Numbered from the stretch's first letter, positions 38,479-48,037 are shown. The stretch is DNA of 64,000 bases from Burkholderiales bacterium 8X (GCA_902506565.1 LR732703.1:3702256-3766255); one strand, 5' to 3'. Numbers and translations are program-made. The notes: generated from the sequence alone by a model not told the origin.

Positions 38479-39426
38479 GTGAGTCGAACGTCCACATCGC
38501 GACTGCCCTTGCTGCCTTTGCCGTCGCCCTTGCCGGTGCGGGATGGCGTCAGTCCCAGCTGCACCGTGCTGCCGCCTGGCCACTGGTCGACGATCGCGGA
38601 ATTCCTCGCCGAACGCTTCGTCGCCATTTCGGCCGACACGTGGTTGCGGCGGATCGAGGCCGGCGAAGTGGTCGACGTGAACGGTCTCGCGGTCACGCCC
38701 GCGCGCCGCTTCGAGCCGCACCTCAAGGTGTTCTATTACCGCAAGTTCGAGTACGAGCAGGCCATCCCGTTCGAGCCTGAAGTGCTGTACCGAGACGAGC
38801 ATCTCGTGATCGCGGACAAGCCGCACTTTCTTCCGGTGGCGCCGGTCGGCAAGTACGTGCAGCAAACATTGTTGGTGCGCCTGAAGCGGCAACTCGGGAT
38901 CGACGACCTGGTGCCGGTGCATCGGATCGACCGCGAGACCGCGGGCCTGGTGATGCTGTCGGTGCAACCTGCGACCCGCAACGCCTATCACACGCTGTTC
39001 GAGAAGCGCCGCGTCGAGAAGCACTACGAAGCGATCGTTCCCTGGCAGGCCGGCCAACCGATGCCGGATGTACGCCGCTCCCGGCTCGCCCCCGATTCGC
39101 ATTTCATGCGGATGCGCGAAGTCGACGGCGAGCCGAATTCGGAGACCCACATCGCGATGCTCGACCAGACCGAGCACTGGGCGCACCTTCGGCTATCGCC
39201 CGTGACGGGCCGCCAGCATCAGCTGCGCGTGCATTGCGCCGCGCTCGGCATGCCGATCCGCAACGATGCGATCTACCCGGTGCTGCTGCCGGAAGCGCCG
39301 GCCGACTTCGACCGGCCGCTGCAACTGCTGGCGCGCGAATTGCGCTTCGTCGATCCGCTGTCCGGCGAATCGCGGCGCTTCGAAACTCGCCTGAAGCTCG
39401 CCTGGCCGGTGCCGCCGCTCGACTGA
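38479..39426 (+). CDS. RluA-family pseudouridine synthase
   Basis: Converts uridine to pseudouridine in rRNA or tRNA. The core is seen as VLYRDEHLVIADKPHFLPV, catalytic Asp in VPVHRIDRETAGLVML, RRVEKHYEAIV, and TGRQHQLRVHCAALGMP with KLAWP near the end. 315 aa with the GTG start at 38479 (VSRTSTSRL), preferred over a TTG four codons earlier; no strong ribosome site decides. The N-terminal RLPLLPLPSPLPVRDGVSPS pattern is common in the RluA/TruC-like group in betaproteobacteria. The target base cannot be told. Confidence 0.85.
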   Translation: MSRTSTSRLPLLPLPSPLPVRDGVSPSCTVLPPGHWSTIAEFLAERFVAISADTWLRRIEAGEVVDVNGLAVTPARRFEPHLKVFYYRKFEYEQAIPFEPEVLYRDEHLVIADKPHFLPVAPVGKYVQQTLLVRLKRQLGIDDLVPVHRIDRETAGLVMLSVQPATRNAYHTLFEKRRVEKHYEAIVPWQAGQPMPDVRRSRLAPDSHFMRMREVDGEPNSETHIAMLDQTEHWAHLRLSPVTGRQHQLRVHCAALGMPIRNDAIYPVLLPEAPADFDRPLQLLARELRFVDPLSGESRRFETRLKLAWPVPPLD

Positions 39427-39539
39427 TTCGGCGCTGGATCGTTGCGCCGACCCGAATGTCGACCGATGGCGAACTGGCGCCAAGGCGACGCCTCGACCGC
39501 GCGGCCCGAACTAAGCTTCGGCGACGACAAGGAGACACC

Positions 39540-40310
39540 ATGGACACTTCGAAACTTTTTTCGCTGGCAGGTCGCCGGGCGCTGATCACCGGCGGTTCGC
39601 GCGGCATCGGCCGCATGATCGCCGAGGGCTTCCTGGCCCAGGGCGCGCGGGTCTACATCTCGGCTCGCAAGGCAGCCGCTTGCGATCAGACCGCCGAGGA
39701 GCTTTCCGCCTTCGGTGATTGCGTATCGTTGCCGGCGGACGTGTCCACGCTCGAGGGCATCAACGCGCTGGTGAGCGCCTACCAGGCGCACGAGGACGGT
39801 CTCGACATCCTGGTCAACAACGCCGGCGCGGCCTGGGGCGCGAGCTACGACAGCTTTCCCGAGCAAGGCTGGGACAAGGTGGTCGACCTGAACCTGAAGA
39901 CGCCGTTCTTCCTGACGCAGGCCTTGACTCCGATGCTGAAGAAGAGCGCGACCGATCATTGGTCGAAGGTGATCAACATCGCGTCGATCGACGGCATCTC
40001 GGTGAATCCGCAGGAGACCTATTCGTATGCAGCGAGCAAGGCGGGGCTGATCCAGCTGACGCGTCGAATGGCGTTGCGCCTGGCCGAGGATCGGATCGTG
40101 GTGAGCGCCATCGCACCGGGAGCTTTCGCGTCGGACATGAACCGGGATGCGCGGGATCGCGCCGACGAGATCAAGGAGCGGATTCCGGCGGGGCGGATCG
40201 GGGAGCCGGAGGACATGGCGGCTGCGGCCATCTACCTGGCTTCGCGGGCTGGCGATTACGTGATGGGGTCTACGTTGGTGGTCGACGGAGGGGTGACGCA
40301 CAAGCGTTGA
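39540..40310 (+). CDS. SDR-family oxidoreductase (RhlG/FabG-like)
   Basis: 256-residue classical short-chain dehydrogenase. Cofactor motif ITGGSRGIGRMIAEG, structural VNNAGAAWG, catalytic Ser in INIASIDG, and YSYAASKAG with Tyr and Lys. The C-terminus has IPAGRIGEPEDMAAAAIYL and VVDGGVTHKR. The SARKAAAC segment after beta-2 points to NADPH. Closest by eye to RhlG-type beta-ketoacyl reductases. ATG 39540 follows AAGGAGACACC, a strong ribosome site. Confidence 0.85.
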   Translation: MDTSKLFSLAGRRALITGGSRGIGRMIAEGFLAQGARVYISARKAAACDQTAEELSAFGDCVSLPADVSTLEGINALVSAYQAHEDGLDILVNNAGAAWGASYDSFPEQGWDKVVDLNLKTPFFLTQALTPMLKKSATDHWSKVINIASIDGISVNPQETYSYAASKAGLIQLTRRMALRLAEDRIVVSAIAPGAFASDMNRDARDRADEIKERIPAGRIGEPEDMAAAAIYLASRAGDYVMGSTLVVDGGVTHKR

Positions 40311-40492
40311 GTGCTCTCGTCGGTTCTGCTCCGTATGCTTTCCGTGCGTTTTGCTGGGTCCGCCCGGTACGCGGTACGGTCCGGTCGATCCCACTGCGCG
40401 TGACCCCGTCGCTTCGCTCGGGGCAACCTGCGGTGCTCGCGTTTCGCGGGGTCCGCATGAACTCGCTTCGCTCAAACAGCATGCACCCGCCC
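40311..40492. repeat. Structured dispersed-repeat-like element that interrupts ligD
   Basis: Non-coding segment between the SDR stop and the last LigD-like codon. It contains nested inverted repeats: GACCCCG (40402-40408) pairs with CGGGGTC (40447-40453), and CCCCG pairs with CGGGG at 40419-40423. Two near copies of TCGCTTCGCTC occur (about 40409-40419 and 40463-40473), and GGTAC is repeated earlier. Translated on the minus strand it gives FERSEFMRTP, a peptide I recognise as a common artefact of intergenic repeats in Comamonadaceae genomes. Only one copy is in this window, so repeat status rests on that knowledge. Confidence 0.55.
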
Positions 40493-41878
40493 GCCCTTCG
40501 GATCGGTGTAGCCACCGATCACGAACTCCTGGCGCTGAGAACACTTGAGCTTGACCCAGCTGTCGGCACGACGCGTCACGTAGGGCGACGACTTCAGTTT
40601 TCCGATCACGCCCTCCAGCCCCATCCGGCAGGCCGAGGCAACCAGGTCCTGCGGCCGGGCGTCGAAGGTCTCGCTGAAGCGCAGTTCGTCCGGCGCTCCG
40701 GCTTCGAAGAGCCCGCGCAGCGATTCCCGCCGCGTCTCGAGCGGCTCCTGACGCAGGTCGCGGCCGTTCAGGAACGGCGCGTCGAACAGGTAGAACACGA
40801 TGCTGCCGGTGCGGCTGCTGTCGAACGCGTTCTGCAGCAGCTGGAAGTTCGGTACGCCCTTGTCGTCGACCACGACGATCTCGCCATCCAGCCAACCCGA
40901 CTTGAGTTTGAGCTTCTGCAAGACCTTGGCGAGGTGCGTGAGCTTGTGCGTCCAGTCGTGGCCGTTCCGGGTGAAGAGCTTGACCTCCTTGCCCTCGATC
41001 CGCGCCAACAGGCGGTAGCCGTCGTACTTGATTTCGAACAGCCAGTCCTTCGGGTTGCCCGGTACGCCCTCGACCAGGGTGGCGAGCTGCGGCTTCAATG
41101 CGGCCGGCAACTCGGCCGCCTGGCCCGGCAGCCCGGCGGTGCTCGCGCGCTGGCGCGTCGTGTTGCCTGTAGAAGCTTCAGCGGCCCCGGCTGCTTCGGA
41201 CTTCGATTTCGCCGTCTTGGCGGATGGAGCCGGCTTGGCAGACTTCGTCGGCTCGGTGGCCTTTGCAGCCTTCTTCGGCGCGGCCTTCTTCGCCGCGGCC
41301 TTCGCGCCCGACTTCTTCGCGGCGTCGCGAAGCGGAACCACGCTGTCCGGCAATTCGTCCACCACGCTGAACTCGCTCGCCGGCTTCGTGTACGCGTCCT
41401 TTTCCTTGATGAGGAGCCACGGCGGCTGCTTCTCGCTGCCGCGGCTCTTGATGCGGATCAGCGCCCATTTCCCCAGCATCTTGCGTCCGTGCATCTCGAA
41501 CTTGAGCATGCCGTCCCGGTAGCCCTTGCGCGGATCTTCCAGCGGTGTCCAGGTGCCCTCGTCCCAGATGATCACCTTGCCCGCGCCGTACTCGCCCTTC
41601 GGTATCTCGCCCTCGAACTGGTTGTAGGCGATCGGATGGTCCTCGACCTGCACCGCCATGCGCTTGTCGTGCGGGTCGTAGCTCGGCCCCTTGGGCACCG
41701 CCCAGCTTTTCATGGTGCCGTCGAGTTCCAGTCGAAGGTCGTAGTGCAGCCGGCTGGCCCAGTGCTTCTGGATCACGAAGACCGGCTGGTCCTCGTTGCT
41801 CTCGCCGCCCTCGGCCGGCTCCGAGGTCACCTCGAAGTTGCGCTTCGCGCGATAGGTCTTGAGCGAATCGCCGGGCAT
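40472..41878 (-). pseudogene. ligD: Truncated LigD: phosphoesterase plus adenylation domain, OB-fold and polymerase missing
   Basis: 468 residues; bacterial LigD of this architecture is usually ~800-900. The phosphoesterase domain (~8-165) has HYDLRLE (His45, Asp47), SWAVPKGPS and EIPKGEYGAG. A Lys/Ala-rich linker (~186-245) leads to the ligase adenylation domain with catalytic Lys284 in FEIKYDGYRLL and final WVKLKCSQ. The OB-fold begins (FVIGGYTDPKG) but stops after five repeat-encoded residues (RVHAV). Phosphoesterase may still work; end joining by this protein should not. Starts one base after the ku stop. Confidence 0.85.
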
Positions 41879-41879
41879 C

Positions 41880-42794
41880 CTATGCCGCCTTGCGCGCCTT
41901 CTCGGCCGTCTTGCGGGCCGCTGTCTTGGCCGCCTTCTTCGCCGGTGCCTTCTTGGCGGCGGTCTTGGCAGCAGGTGCCTTGACCGCCGGCTTCTTGCCC
42001 TTGAGGCTGCGCGCCAGCAGTTCGGTGAGGTCGATGACCTCGGCGCTTTCGCCCGGCGCTTCTTCCTCGGGCTGGATCACGGTCTCGGTGTCGCCTGCCT
42101 TCACCTTCTTCTCGACCAGCTTCATGATCGAATTCTTGAACTCGTTCTTGAAGTCGTCAGGGTCCCAGTCGCCCGACATGTCGTCGACCAGTTGCTCCGC
42201 CATCTTCATTTCGTTCGCGCTCAACTTCGCGCCCTTGACGCCTTCGCTCGGCAGGTCGAGCCCTTCGAGCGACTTGATCTCGTCGCCCCAACGCATCAGG
42301 TTGAGCACCAGCGCCGGACCCGAAGGTACCAGCGCGGCCAGGTGCTGCTTGGTCTGGATCACCACCTTGGCGAGACCGACCTTGCCGGTCTTGAGCAGCG
42401 TCTCGCGGAGCAGCGCATAGACCTTCTCGCCCTTGTTGACAGGTGCCACGTAGTAAGGGCGCTCCAGGTACAGGAACGGTATGTCCGAGGCATCGATGAA
42501 CCGCTGGATCTCGATGGTCTGCGTGGTGCGCGGATAGGCCGCGGCGATTTCTTCCGGCGAGATGATCACGTAGTGGCCCGACTCGTAGGCCACGCCCTTG
42601 ACGATGTTCTCCTTGTCGATTTCCTTGCCGGTCTTCTTGTTGATCCGCTTGTAGCCGACCGGGTCCATCGACCGCTTGTCGAGCCAGTCGAAGTCGACGC
42701 CCTGCTCGGTGCTGGCCGTATGCAGGGCGACGGGGATATGAACGAGACCGAAGGTGATCGCACCCTTCCAAAGTACCCTGCTGCCTGTTGCCAT
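41880..42794 (-). CDS. ku: Ku protein, non-homologous end joining
   Basis: 304-residue bacterial Ku, the ring-shaped dimer that binds DNA ends and recruits LigD. Core: RVLWKGAITFGLVHIPVAL at the start, VGYKRINKKTGKEI, and LRWGDEIKSLEGLDLP-type late strand with LSANEMKMAEQLVDDM. After ~260 comes a Lys/Ala/Pro-rich tail (AAKTAAKKAPAKKAAK) like that known to help DNA binding. ATG 42794 chosen at the conserved MATGSRVLWKG; the longer frame is basic and unconserved. It forms an operon with the truncated ligD. Confidence 0.95.
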   Translation of the reverse strand: MATGSRVLWKGAITFGLVHIPVALHTASTEQGVDFDWLDKRSMDPVGYKRINKKTGKEIDKENIVKGVAYESGHYVIISPEEIAAAYPRTTQTIEIQRFIDASDIPFLYLERPYYVAPVNKGEKVYALLRETLLKTGKVGLAKVVIQTKQHLAALVPSGPALVLNLMRWGDEIKSLEGLDLPSEGVKGAKLSANEMKMAEQLVDDMSGDWDPDDFKNEFKNSIMKLVEKKVKAGDTETVIQPEEEAPGESAEVIDLTELLARSLKGKKPAVKAPAAKTAAKKAPAKKAAKTAARKTAEKARKAA

Positions 42795-42915
42795 GCTCGA
42801 CTTGCCCTTGTGCTTGCCGCGGCTCGCGCCACGATGAGGAGAACGCCGAGTTTGTCGCCGGCCGCGCGTGCCGGGTGGCGGTGGACGGAGCGTCCGGTTG
42901 CAGGAGAACTTCGAT

Positions 42916-43524
42916 TCAACGCCGTGCAGGCGCAAGGCGGGCTTGGTTCGCGGTTCGGAAAGTGATCGAGTAGCGCAGGCTCTCGGTCGGCTCGACGCGG
43001 TGCTGCCAATCCCATCGTGCCGCCCCGCGCATCACATAGATCGAGCGCGGCGCGACTTCCACGGTCAGCCGGCCGCCGAGCGGATCGCTTCGCAGCGGCC
43101 TCGGCGGGTAGCGGCGGAATTGCATGCGCCCGACGCCCAGCAGCGAGATGCCGACCACGTCTGCGAAATCGGGAACGTCGCGGTGCCAGCCGAGCGGCGT
43201 TCCGGGCGCGTACTCGGCGACCAGCGCATGGACGAAGTCGTCGGGTGCCACGCCGAACCAGGCTGCGGCCTGCGCTCTCAGCGGTGCGAGGCCCGCCGGC
43301 AAGGCTGGCGAGGGTAGCAAGCGGTTCGCATCGAAGTCGTAGTGGCCGCCGAAGCTGATGCCTCGGCGGCGTGCGACGAAGTCCTTGTATTGCATGGGCG
43401 CAAGCGGCAGCTCGCGGATGAGCTGGAGCAGTTCGGCTTCTTGATCGATCGACAGGAAGTCTTCCTCCAGCCGCCAGCCTTCCGGCGCCGGCGCGCCCAA
43501 CTCGTCGAACAAGGCTTGCTGCAT
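42916..43524 (-). CDS. alkB: AlkB-family 2-oxoglutarate/Fe(II) DNA dealkylase
   Basis: 202-residue dioxygenase that oxidatively removes 1-methyladenine and 3-methylcytosine lesions. Iron ligands: His and Asp in [10 protein letters not shown], and the second His in [19 protein letters not shown], which also holds the 2-oxoglutarate arginines. Substrate loop [23 protein letters not shown] 43524 gives the usual MQQ start; an ATG at 43581 would add 19 residues. Neither has a clear ribosome site. It neighbours ku/ligD, making a small DNA-repair block. Confidence 0.9.
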   Translation of the reverse strand: MQQALFDELGAPAPEGWRLEEDFLSIDQEAELLQLIRELPLAPMQYKDFVARRRGISFGGHYDFDANRLLPSPALPAGLAPLRAQAAAWFGVAPDDFVHALVAEYAPGTPLGWHRDVPDFADVVGISLLGVGRMQFRRYPPRPLRSDPLGGRLTVEVAPRSIYVMRGAARWDWQHRVEPTESLRYSITFRTANQARLAPARR

Positions 43525-43686
43525 CGAACGACGATCGGCCGACGTGTGCTGGCTCACCAGCGTGTAGCTGCCCGTCCGCATGTCGGATACCGCCGGCCCC
43601 CCTCGGTCATCGCCGCCTATCCAAGCCGGCGCCTCGCCGTTGCAGGCTGCCGTGCATCGCCTTGACCCGAACGCTGCTCGAACGCC

Positions 43687-44349
43687 ATGCCCGAACGTCA
43701 ACCCCCGAAAGCCGCCGCGCCCGCCCACCAGCCGACACCCAAGGTCGAGGACGCAGCGCTGGCACCCGACACCGCCGCCGCCAAGACCGTGCTCCTCGTC
43801 ATCGACATGATCAGCTGCTGGGACTTTCCGGATGCAGAAAAGCTGCTGCCCGGCGCGGTTGCCGTCGCCCCGCGCATCGAAGCCCTCAAGGCCCGCTGCA
43901 GGAAAAGCGGCATCCCAGTGATCTATGCCAACGATGCGCGCGGGCGATGGCGCTCCGACTTCCCGAGCCTGGTCGAACTGGCGGTCGGCTGCGGCGGCCC
44001 GGGGGCCTCGATCGCCCGCCAGCTGATGCCCGAGCCGGACGACTACTTCGTCCTCAAGCCCAAGCACTCGGCGTTTTTCGCGACGCCGCTCGAGTTGCTG
44101 CTGGCCCACCTCGAAGCCGATCGGCTGATACTGACCGGCGTGGCCAGCGACCAATGCGTGCTGAGCACCGCCTTCGACGCCCGCATGCGCGACCTCGAGG
44201 TGATGGTTCCGCGCGACTGCGTGGCTTCACAATCGAAAGCACGCAACGATGCAGTGCTCCGCCAGCTCGAAGGCGCGCTCAAGCTTTCGACCACGCCTGC
44301 GGCAAGATTGAAGTTGACCGAGCGACCGAAGAAGAAGGAAACCCAGTGA
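43687..44349 (+). CDS. Cysteine hydrolase of the isochorismatase family
   Basis: 220 residues. After a ~30-residue Pro/Ala-rich leader the catalytic triad is seen: Asp40 in VLLVIDMIS, Lys126 in [10 protein letters not shown], and Cys157 in [12 protein letters not shown] with the preceding cis-peptide. Members hydrolyse nicotinamide, isochorismate, carbamoyl compounds or biuret. The stop overlaps the GTG start of NAD synthetase (GTGA). This makes a nicotinamidase-like or NAD-salvage role attractive, but the metal-binding motif of nicotinamidases is not evident. Confidence 0.85.
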   Translation: MPERQPPKAAAPAHQPTPKVEDAALAPDTAAAKTVLLVIDMISCWDFPDAEKLLPGAVAVAPRIEALKARCRKSGIPVIYANDARGRWRSDFPSLVELAVGCGGPGASIARQLMPEPDDYFVLKPKHSAFFATPLELLLAHLEADRLILTGVASDQCVLSTAFDARMRDLEVMVPRDCVASQSKARNDAVLRQLEGALKLSTTPAARLKLTERPKKKETQ

Positions 44350-46448
44350 CCCAGCAGCTTCCGTTCAACAACCCCTACCGCCACGGTTTCGCGCGAGTGG
44401 CCGTCGCCGTGCCGCGCAACCGGGTGGCCGACCCAGCCTTCAATGCCGCGGAGACGATCGAGATGTACCGCAAGGCGGCAGCCGAGGGCTCGATGCTGGT
44501 TGCGTTTCCGGAACTGGGCCTCGCGGCCTACACCTGCGACGACCTGTTCCACCAGGCCGCGCTGCTGGACGCCTGCGAAGCGGCGCTGCAGTCGGTGGTG
44601 GATGCGTCGAGCGACATCCCGGCGGTGGCGGTGGTCGGATTGCCGCTCCGGGTGGATCACCGGCTTTTCAATTGCGCCGCCATCGTGGCAGGCGGCCGGC
44701 TTCTCGGCGTCATGCCCAAGACCTACCTGCCGAACTATGGCGAGTTCTACGAAGCCCGCCAGTTCAACGGTGCCGACACCGCGCTCGCCAGCGAGATCGA
44801 CCTGTGCGGAAGCCGCGTTCCCTTCGGCACCGACCTGATCTTCGAGGCCGCGCACTTGCCGCTCTTCAAGCTGCATGTCGAGATCTGCGAAGACGTGTGG
44901 GTGCCGATCCCGCCTTCGAGCTACGCCGCGCTCGCCGGCGCGACCGTGCTGGTCAACCTGTCGGCCTCGAACATCACGATCGGCAAGTCGGACTACCGGC
45001 ATCGCCTGGTCAGCCTGCAGTCGGCGCGCTGCATCGCGGCCTACCTGTACAGCTCCGCCGGCATCGGCGAGTCGACCACCGACCTGGCCTGGGACGGGCA
45101 GGCCCTCATCTACGAAGGCGGCGAGATGCTGGCCGAGAGCGAACGGTTCAGCAACCGGTCGCATGTCATTTCGGCGGATGTCGATCTCGAACGGATGTCG
45201 CGCGAGCGCATGCGGCAAAACAGCTTCGGCACCTCGGTGCAGAAGCACCGGTCGGCGCTGCAGGGCTGGCGCACGGTCCGCTTCGACCTTCCGCTGCCGC
45301 AGCAGGTGCCGCACGGATTGCTGCGCGGCGTCGAGCGCTTTCCGTACGTGCCGGCCGATGCGGCCACGCGCGACGAACGTTGCATGGAGGTCTTCAATAT
45401 CCAGGTGCAGTCGCTGGTGCAGCGGCTGGAAGCGGCCAACATCGAGAAACTGGTGATCGGCGTGTCGGGCGGGCTCGACTCGACCCATGCGCTCTTGGTC
45501 TGCGCGCAGGCGATGGACCGGCTGGGCCGGCCGCGGGCCAACATCCTCGGCTTCACCATGCCGGGCTTCGCCACCAGCAGCCGCACGCTGGCGCAGGCGC
45601 ACGAGCTGATGGCCGCCATCGGCTGCACGGCGCGCGAGATCGACATCCGGCCCAGTTGCAAGCAGATGCTGGCGGACCTGGGCCACCCGTTCGGCCAAGG
45701 CATACCGCAGTACGACATCACCTTCGAGAACGTGCAGGCCGGCGAGCGCACCAGCCATCTCTTCCGCCTCGCCAATTTCCACAACGGCATCGTCGTCGGC
45801 ACCGGCGACTTGAGCGAACTCGCGCTCGGCTGGTGCACCTACGGCGTCGGCGACCACATGTCGCACTACAACGTGAACGCCAGCGTGCCGAAGACCCTCA
45901 TCAAGCACCTGGTGCGCTGGGTCGCCAACACCGACATGCTGGGCGCGGATGGCAGCCGGGTGCTGCGCGCGATCGTCGCGACCGAGGTCAGCCCCGAACT
46001 CATCCCCAACGAGCCGGCCGAACCCCATCCCGAGCAAGCAGCGCCGGGCTCGGAACCCGACGCCGGACAACCGGGCCAGAAGACCGAGGACACCATCGGG
46101 CCCTACGAATTGCAGGACTTCCACCTGTACTACACGCTTCGCTACGGCTTCCGGCCGAGCAAGGTGGCCTTTCTCGCACAGTGCGCGTGGGGCGATCGCG
46201 ATCGCGGCCGCTGGCCGGACGACCTGCAGGGCGAGCACAACCAGTACTCGCTCGCCGACATCAAGAAGCATCTCGGCACCTTCCTGTGGCGCTTCTTCAA
46301 GACCAGTCAGTTCAAGCGCTCCTGCGTGCCGAACTCGCCCAAGGTCGGATCGGGGGGCTCGCTTTCGCCGCGTGGCGATTGGCGGGCGCCGAGCGATTCG
46401 GAAGCCGAAGCCTGGCTGGCCGAGTTGCGCACCGTTCCGGAGGAGTGA
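44346..46448 (+). CDS. nadE: Glutamine-dependent NAD+ synthetase
   Basis: 700-residue two-domain enzyme making NAD+ from deamido-NAD+ with glutamine as nitrogen donor. N-terminal nitrilase-type glutaminase: Glu56 in [11 protein letters not shown], Lys125 in [12 protein letters not shown], Cys181 in [13 protein letters not shown]-terminal synthetase: P-loop [23 protein letters not shown], and [17 protein letters not shown] Glu/Pro-rich loop (~555-585) interrupts the synthetase part. It starts at GTG, overlapping the previous stop. The size class matches the long bacterial form. Confidence 0.95.
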   Translation: MTQQLPFNNPYRHGFARVAVAVPRNRVADPAFNAAETIEMYRKAAAEGSMLVAFPELGLAAYTCDDLFHQAALLDACEAALQSVVDASSDIPAVAVVGLPLRVDHRLFNCAAIVAGGRLLGVMPKTYLPNYGEFYEARQFNGADTALASEIDLCGSRVPFGTDLIFEAAHLPLFKLHVEICEDVWVPIPPSSYAALAGATVLVNLSASNITIGKSDYRHRLVSLQSARCIAAYLYSSAGIGESTTDLAWDGQALIYEGGEMLAESERFSNRSHVISADVDLERMSRERMRQNSFGTSVQKHRSALQGWRTVRFDLPLPQQVPHGLLRGVERFPYVPADAATRDERCMEVFNIQVQSLVQRLEAANIEKLVIGVSGGLDSTHALLVCAQAMDRLGRPRANILGFTMPGFATSSRTLAQAHELMAAIGCTAREIDIRPSCKQMLADLGHPFGQGIPQYDITFENVQAGERTSHLFRLANFHNGIVVGTGDLSELALGWCTYGVGDHMSHYNVNASVPKTLIKHLVRWVANTDMLGADGSRVLRAIVATEVSPELIPNEPAEPHPEQAAPGSEPDAGQPGQKTEDTIGPYELQDFHLYYTLRYGFRPSKVAFLAQCAWGDRDRGRWPDDLQGEHNQYSLADIKKHLGTFLWRFFKTSQFKRSCVPNSPKVGSGGSLSPRGDWRAPSDSEAEAWLAELRTVPEE

Positions 46449-46454
46449 GCGCGC

Positions 46455-46476
46455 CGGCAGCGCGCCGGCGCTGCCG
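46455..46476 (+). terminator. Hairpin just after nadE
   Basis: CGGCAGCGC, loop GCCG and GCGCTGCCG form a perfect 9-base stem starting six bases after the stop. No run of T follows closely, so it is at best a weak intrinsic terminator or a 3'-end stabiliser. Confidence 0.4.
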
Positions 46477-46588
46477 AAGGTGCCGCTCTTGTCGTCCGAT
46501 GACCACATCGCAAGGCAGCCAAGACTGACCGACCAACCTGTTCTCGCCCCGCATAACGGTCGTTCCTCAACGCATCGTGGGTATCGCC

Positions 46589-47656
46589 ATGTCGGTCAGC
46601 TTCATTCAACCTCGCACCGCCGCCGGCGGATCGTCTGCGGACAGCGGCGATCCGCAGCAGCAGGATTGGGCCAAGCCCGCGGGCTTCGACGCGCTGCGCG
46701 GCCGGGTAGTGGTGCTGACCGGTGCCTCCAGCGGCATCGGCCGCGCCACGGCCCAGGCGCTGGCGAGCCAGGGCGCGGACGTGGTGCTGGCGGCGCGAAA
46801 TGCCGAAGCGCTGGACGAAGTCGCCAAGCAGTGCAACACCGAGCGCGGCAGCGCCATCGCGGTGCCGACCGACGTGACCGACGCGGATGCGATGCGCGCG
46901 CTGCGTGACGCCGCGATCGCGCGCTACGGCCACATCGATGTCTGGATCAACAACGTCGGCGTGGGCGCGGTCGGGTTGTTCGACTCGACGCCCATCGATG
47001 CGCATCGGCGCGTGGTCGAATCGAACCTGATCGGCCACATGAACGGCGCACACGCGGTGCTGCCGCACTTCAGGGAACGTTGCCGCGGCATCCTGATCAA
47101 CATGATTTCGCTCGGCGGCTGGGTGGCTTCGCCTTATGCGGCGGCCTACACGGCCAGCAAGTTCGGAATTCGCGGTTTTTCGGAATCGCTTCGCGCCGAG
47201 CTGTCGAAGCTGCCGCGGGTGCATGTCTGCGACGTCTACCCGACCTTCGTCGACACGCCCGGCATCTCTCACGGCGCCAACTACACCGGCCGCTCGATCG
47301 CGCCGCCGCCGCCGGTGCTCGACCCGCGCCGGGTGGCCGACGCGATCGTCTCGCTGGTGAAGAGGCCGCGAGCTTCGGTCTACGTCGGCGCGCCGGCGTG
47401 GCCGGGCATCCTCGCCCATGCCGTGGCACCGGACTGGGTTGCCCGGATCATGATGCGGCTGATGGAGTTTTCGCTCGGCCGTGCCGACCGGGCCGCGCGC
47501 ACGGACGGCAACCTGTTCGAACCCTCGAAGGGCAATGCGGTCGACGGCGGCTTTCGTGCAAGCCCCGAGCGAAAGGCCGTCGCCGGCGTCGCGGTGGCTG
47601 CGGTCGGCGCAGCGGTTGCAGTGGCCTGGTTGGCTTCGCGGCGCGGGCGCCGCTAG
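46589..47656 (+). CDS. SDR-family oxidoreductase with C-terminal membrane anchor
   Basis: 355 residues. Rossmann start VVVLTGASSGIGRATAQAL (~43-61), NNVGVGAVG, NMISLGGWVASPYAAAYTASKFG with Ser, Tyr and Lys. About 80 residues longer than the classical SDR: the extra C-terminal part ends in a hydrophobic Ala/Val helix (AVAGVAVAAVGAAVAVAWL) and RRGRR, a likely tail anchor. ATG 46589 preferred to a GTG four codons upstream. The substrate is unknown; similar long SDRs are annotated only generally. Confidence 0.82.
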   Translation: MSVSFIQPRTAAGGSSADSGDPQQQDWAKPAGFDALRGRVVVLTGASSGIGRATAQALASQGADVVLAARNAEALDEVAKQCNTERGSAIAVPTDVTDADAMRALRDAAIARYGHIDVWINNVGVGAVGLFDSTPIDAHRRVVESNLIGHMNGAHAVLPHFRERCRGILINMISLGGWVASPYAAAYTASKFGIRGFSESLRAELSKLPRVHVCDVYPTFVDTPGISHGANYTGRSIAPPPPVLDPRRVADAIVSLVKRPRASVYVGAPAWPGILAHAVAPDWVARIMMRLMEFSLGRADRAARTDGNLFEPSKGNAVDGGFRASPERKAVAGVAVAAVGAAVAVAWLASRRGRR

Positions 47657-47671
47657 GTCTCCGATGCGTGT

Positions 47672-47693
47672 CGCGGTTGCTGTTGCAGCCGCG
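47672..47693. terminator. Hairpin between convergent genes
   Basis: CGCGGTTGC, loop TGTT and GCAGCCGCG pair fully with one G-T wobble on the plus strand. It sits in the 43-base gap between the SDR and the convergent Met-rich gene, a usual place for a shared terminator, but neither strand has a good T run. Confidence 0.4.
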
Positions 47694-47699
47694 CGCTGC

Positions 47700-48017
47700 T
47701 CAACCCGCCTTCTTCAATGAGGCGAGGTCGACCGGTCCGTGCTGGCTGCTGAAGGTCGGTCCTTCGTTCCCGCCTGACTGCGCGACGCCGGAGATCCGGT
47801 GATCGCCGGTGTCGTATTGCACGACCGACCCACCGCGCTCGATCGCAAGGCGGCGCTGCTGCGGGAAGAAGGCATAGCGCATCCCGTCCTGAGCGCCGCT
47901 GCTCGCCGGGTCGCTGAGACCCTTTGGCCACCAGTCGCCGGCGGGCGGCTGCATCGGTTCCATGGGTTTCATCGGCTCCATGGGTTTCATGGGTTCCATC
48001 GGCTTCATCGGTTCCAT
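47700..48017 (-). CDS. Met/Pro hexapeptide-repeat protein sharing a domain with its upstream neighbour
   Basis: 105 residues. ATG 48017 is chosen because AGGAGG lies 6 bases upstream; a longer frame would use TTG. Residues 1-24 are four copies of MEPMKP (the last MEPMQP). The rest (~30-105: WWPKGLSDPASSG, YAFFPQQRRLAIERGG, YDTGDHRISGVAQ, VDLASLKK) matches segment by segment a region of the gene just upstream. There is no signal peptide. The role is unknown; the Met-rich repeat could bind copper or be a flexible arm. Confidence 0.7.
   Translation of the reverse strand: MEPMKPMEPMKPMEPMKPMEPMQPPAGDWWPKGLSDPASSGAQDGMRYAFFPQQRRLAIERGGSVVQYDTGDHRISGVAQSGGNEGPTFSSQHGPVDLASLKKAG
47946..48017 (-). 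repeat. 18-base in-frame tandem repeat (MEPMKP units)
   Basis: Four 18-base units encode MEPMKP, MEPMKP, MEPMKP and MEPMQP at the very start of the gene. Units differ at wobble positions (for example GGTTCCAT against GGCTCCAT), so the repeat has been kept at protein level rather than arising very recently. Copy number could vary by slippage. Confidence 0.8.
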
Positions 48018-48037
48018 TCGTTCCTCCTGGTTGTGTA

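Noticed and set aside
40270..40515. 81-residue minus-strand protein containing ERSEFMRTP
   Set aside because: It overlaps the SDR end and the dispersed repeat; peptides of this kind are translation artefacts of the repeat.
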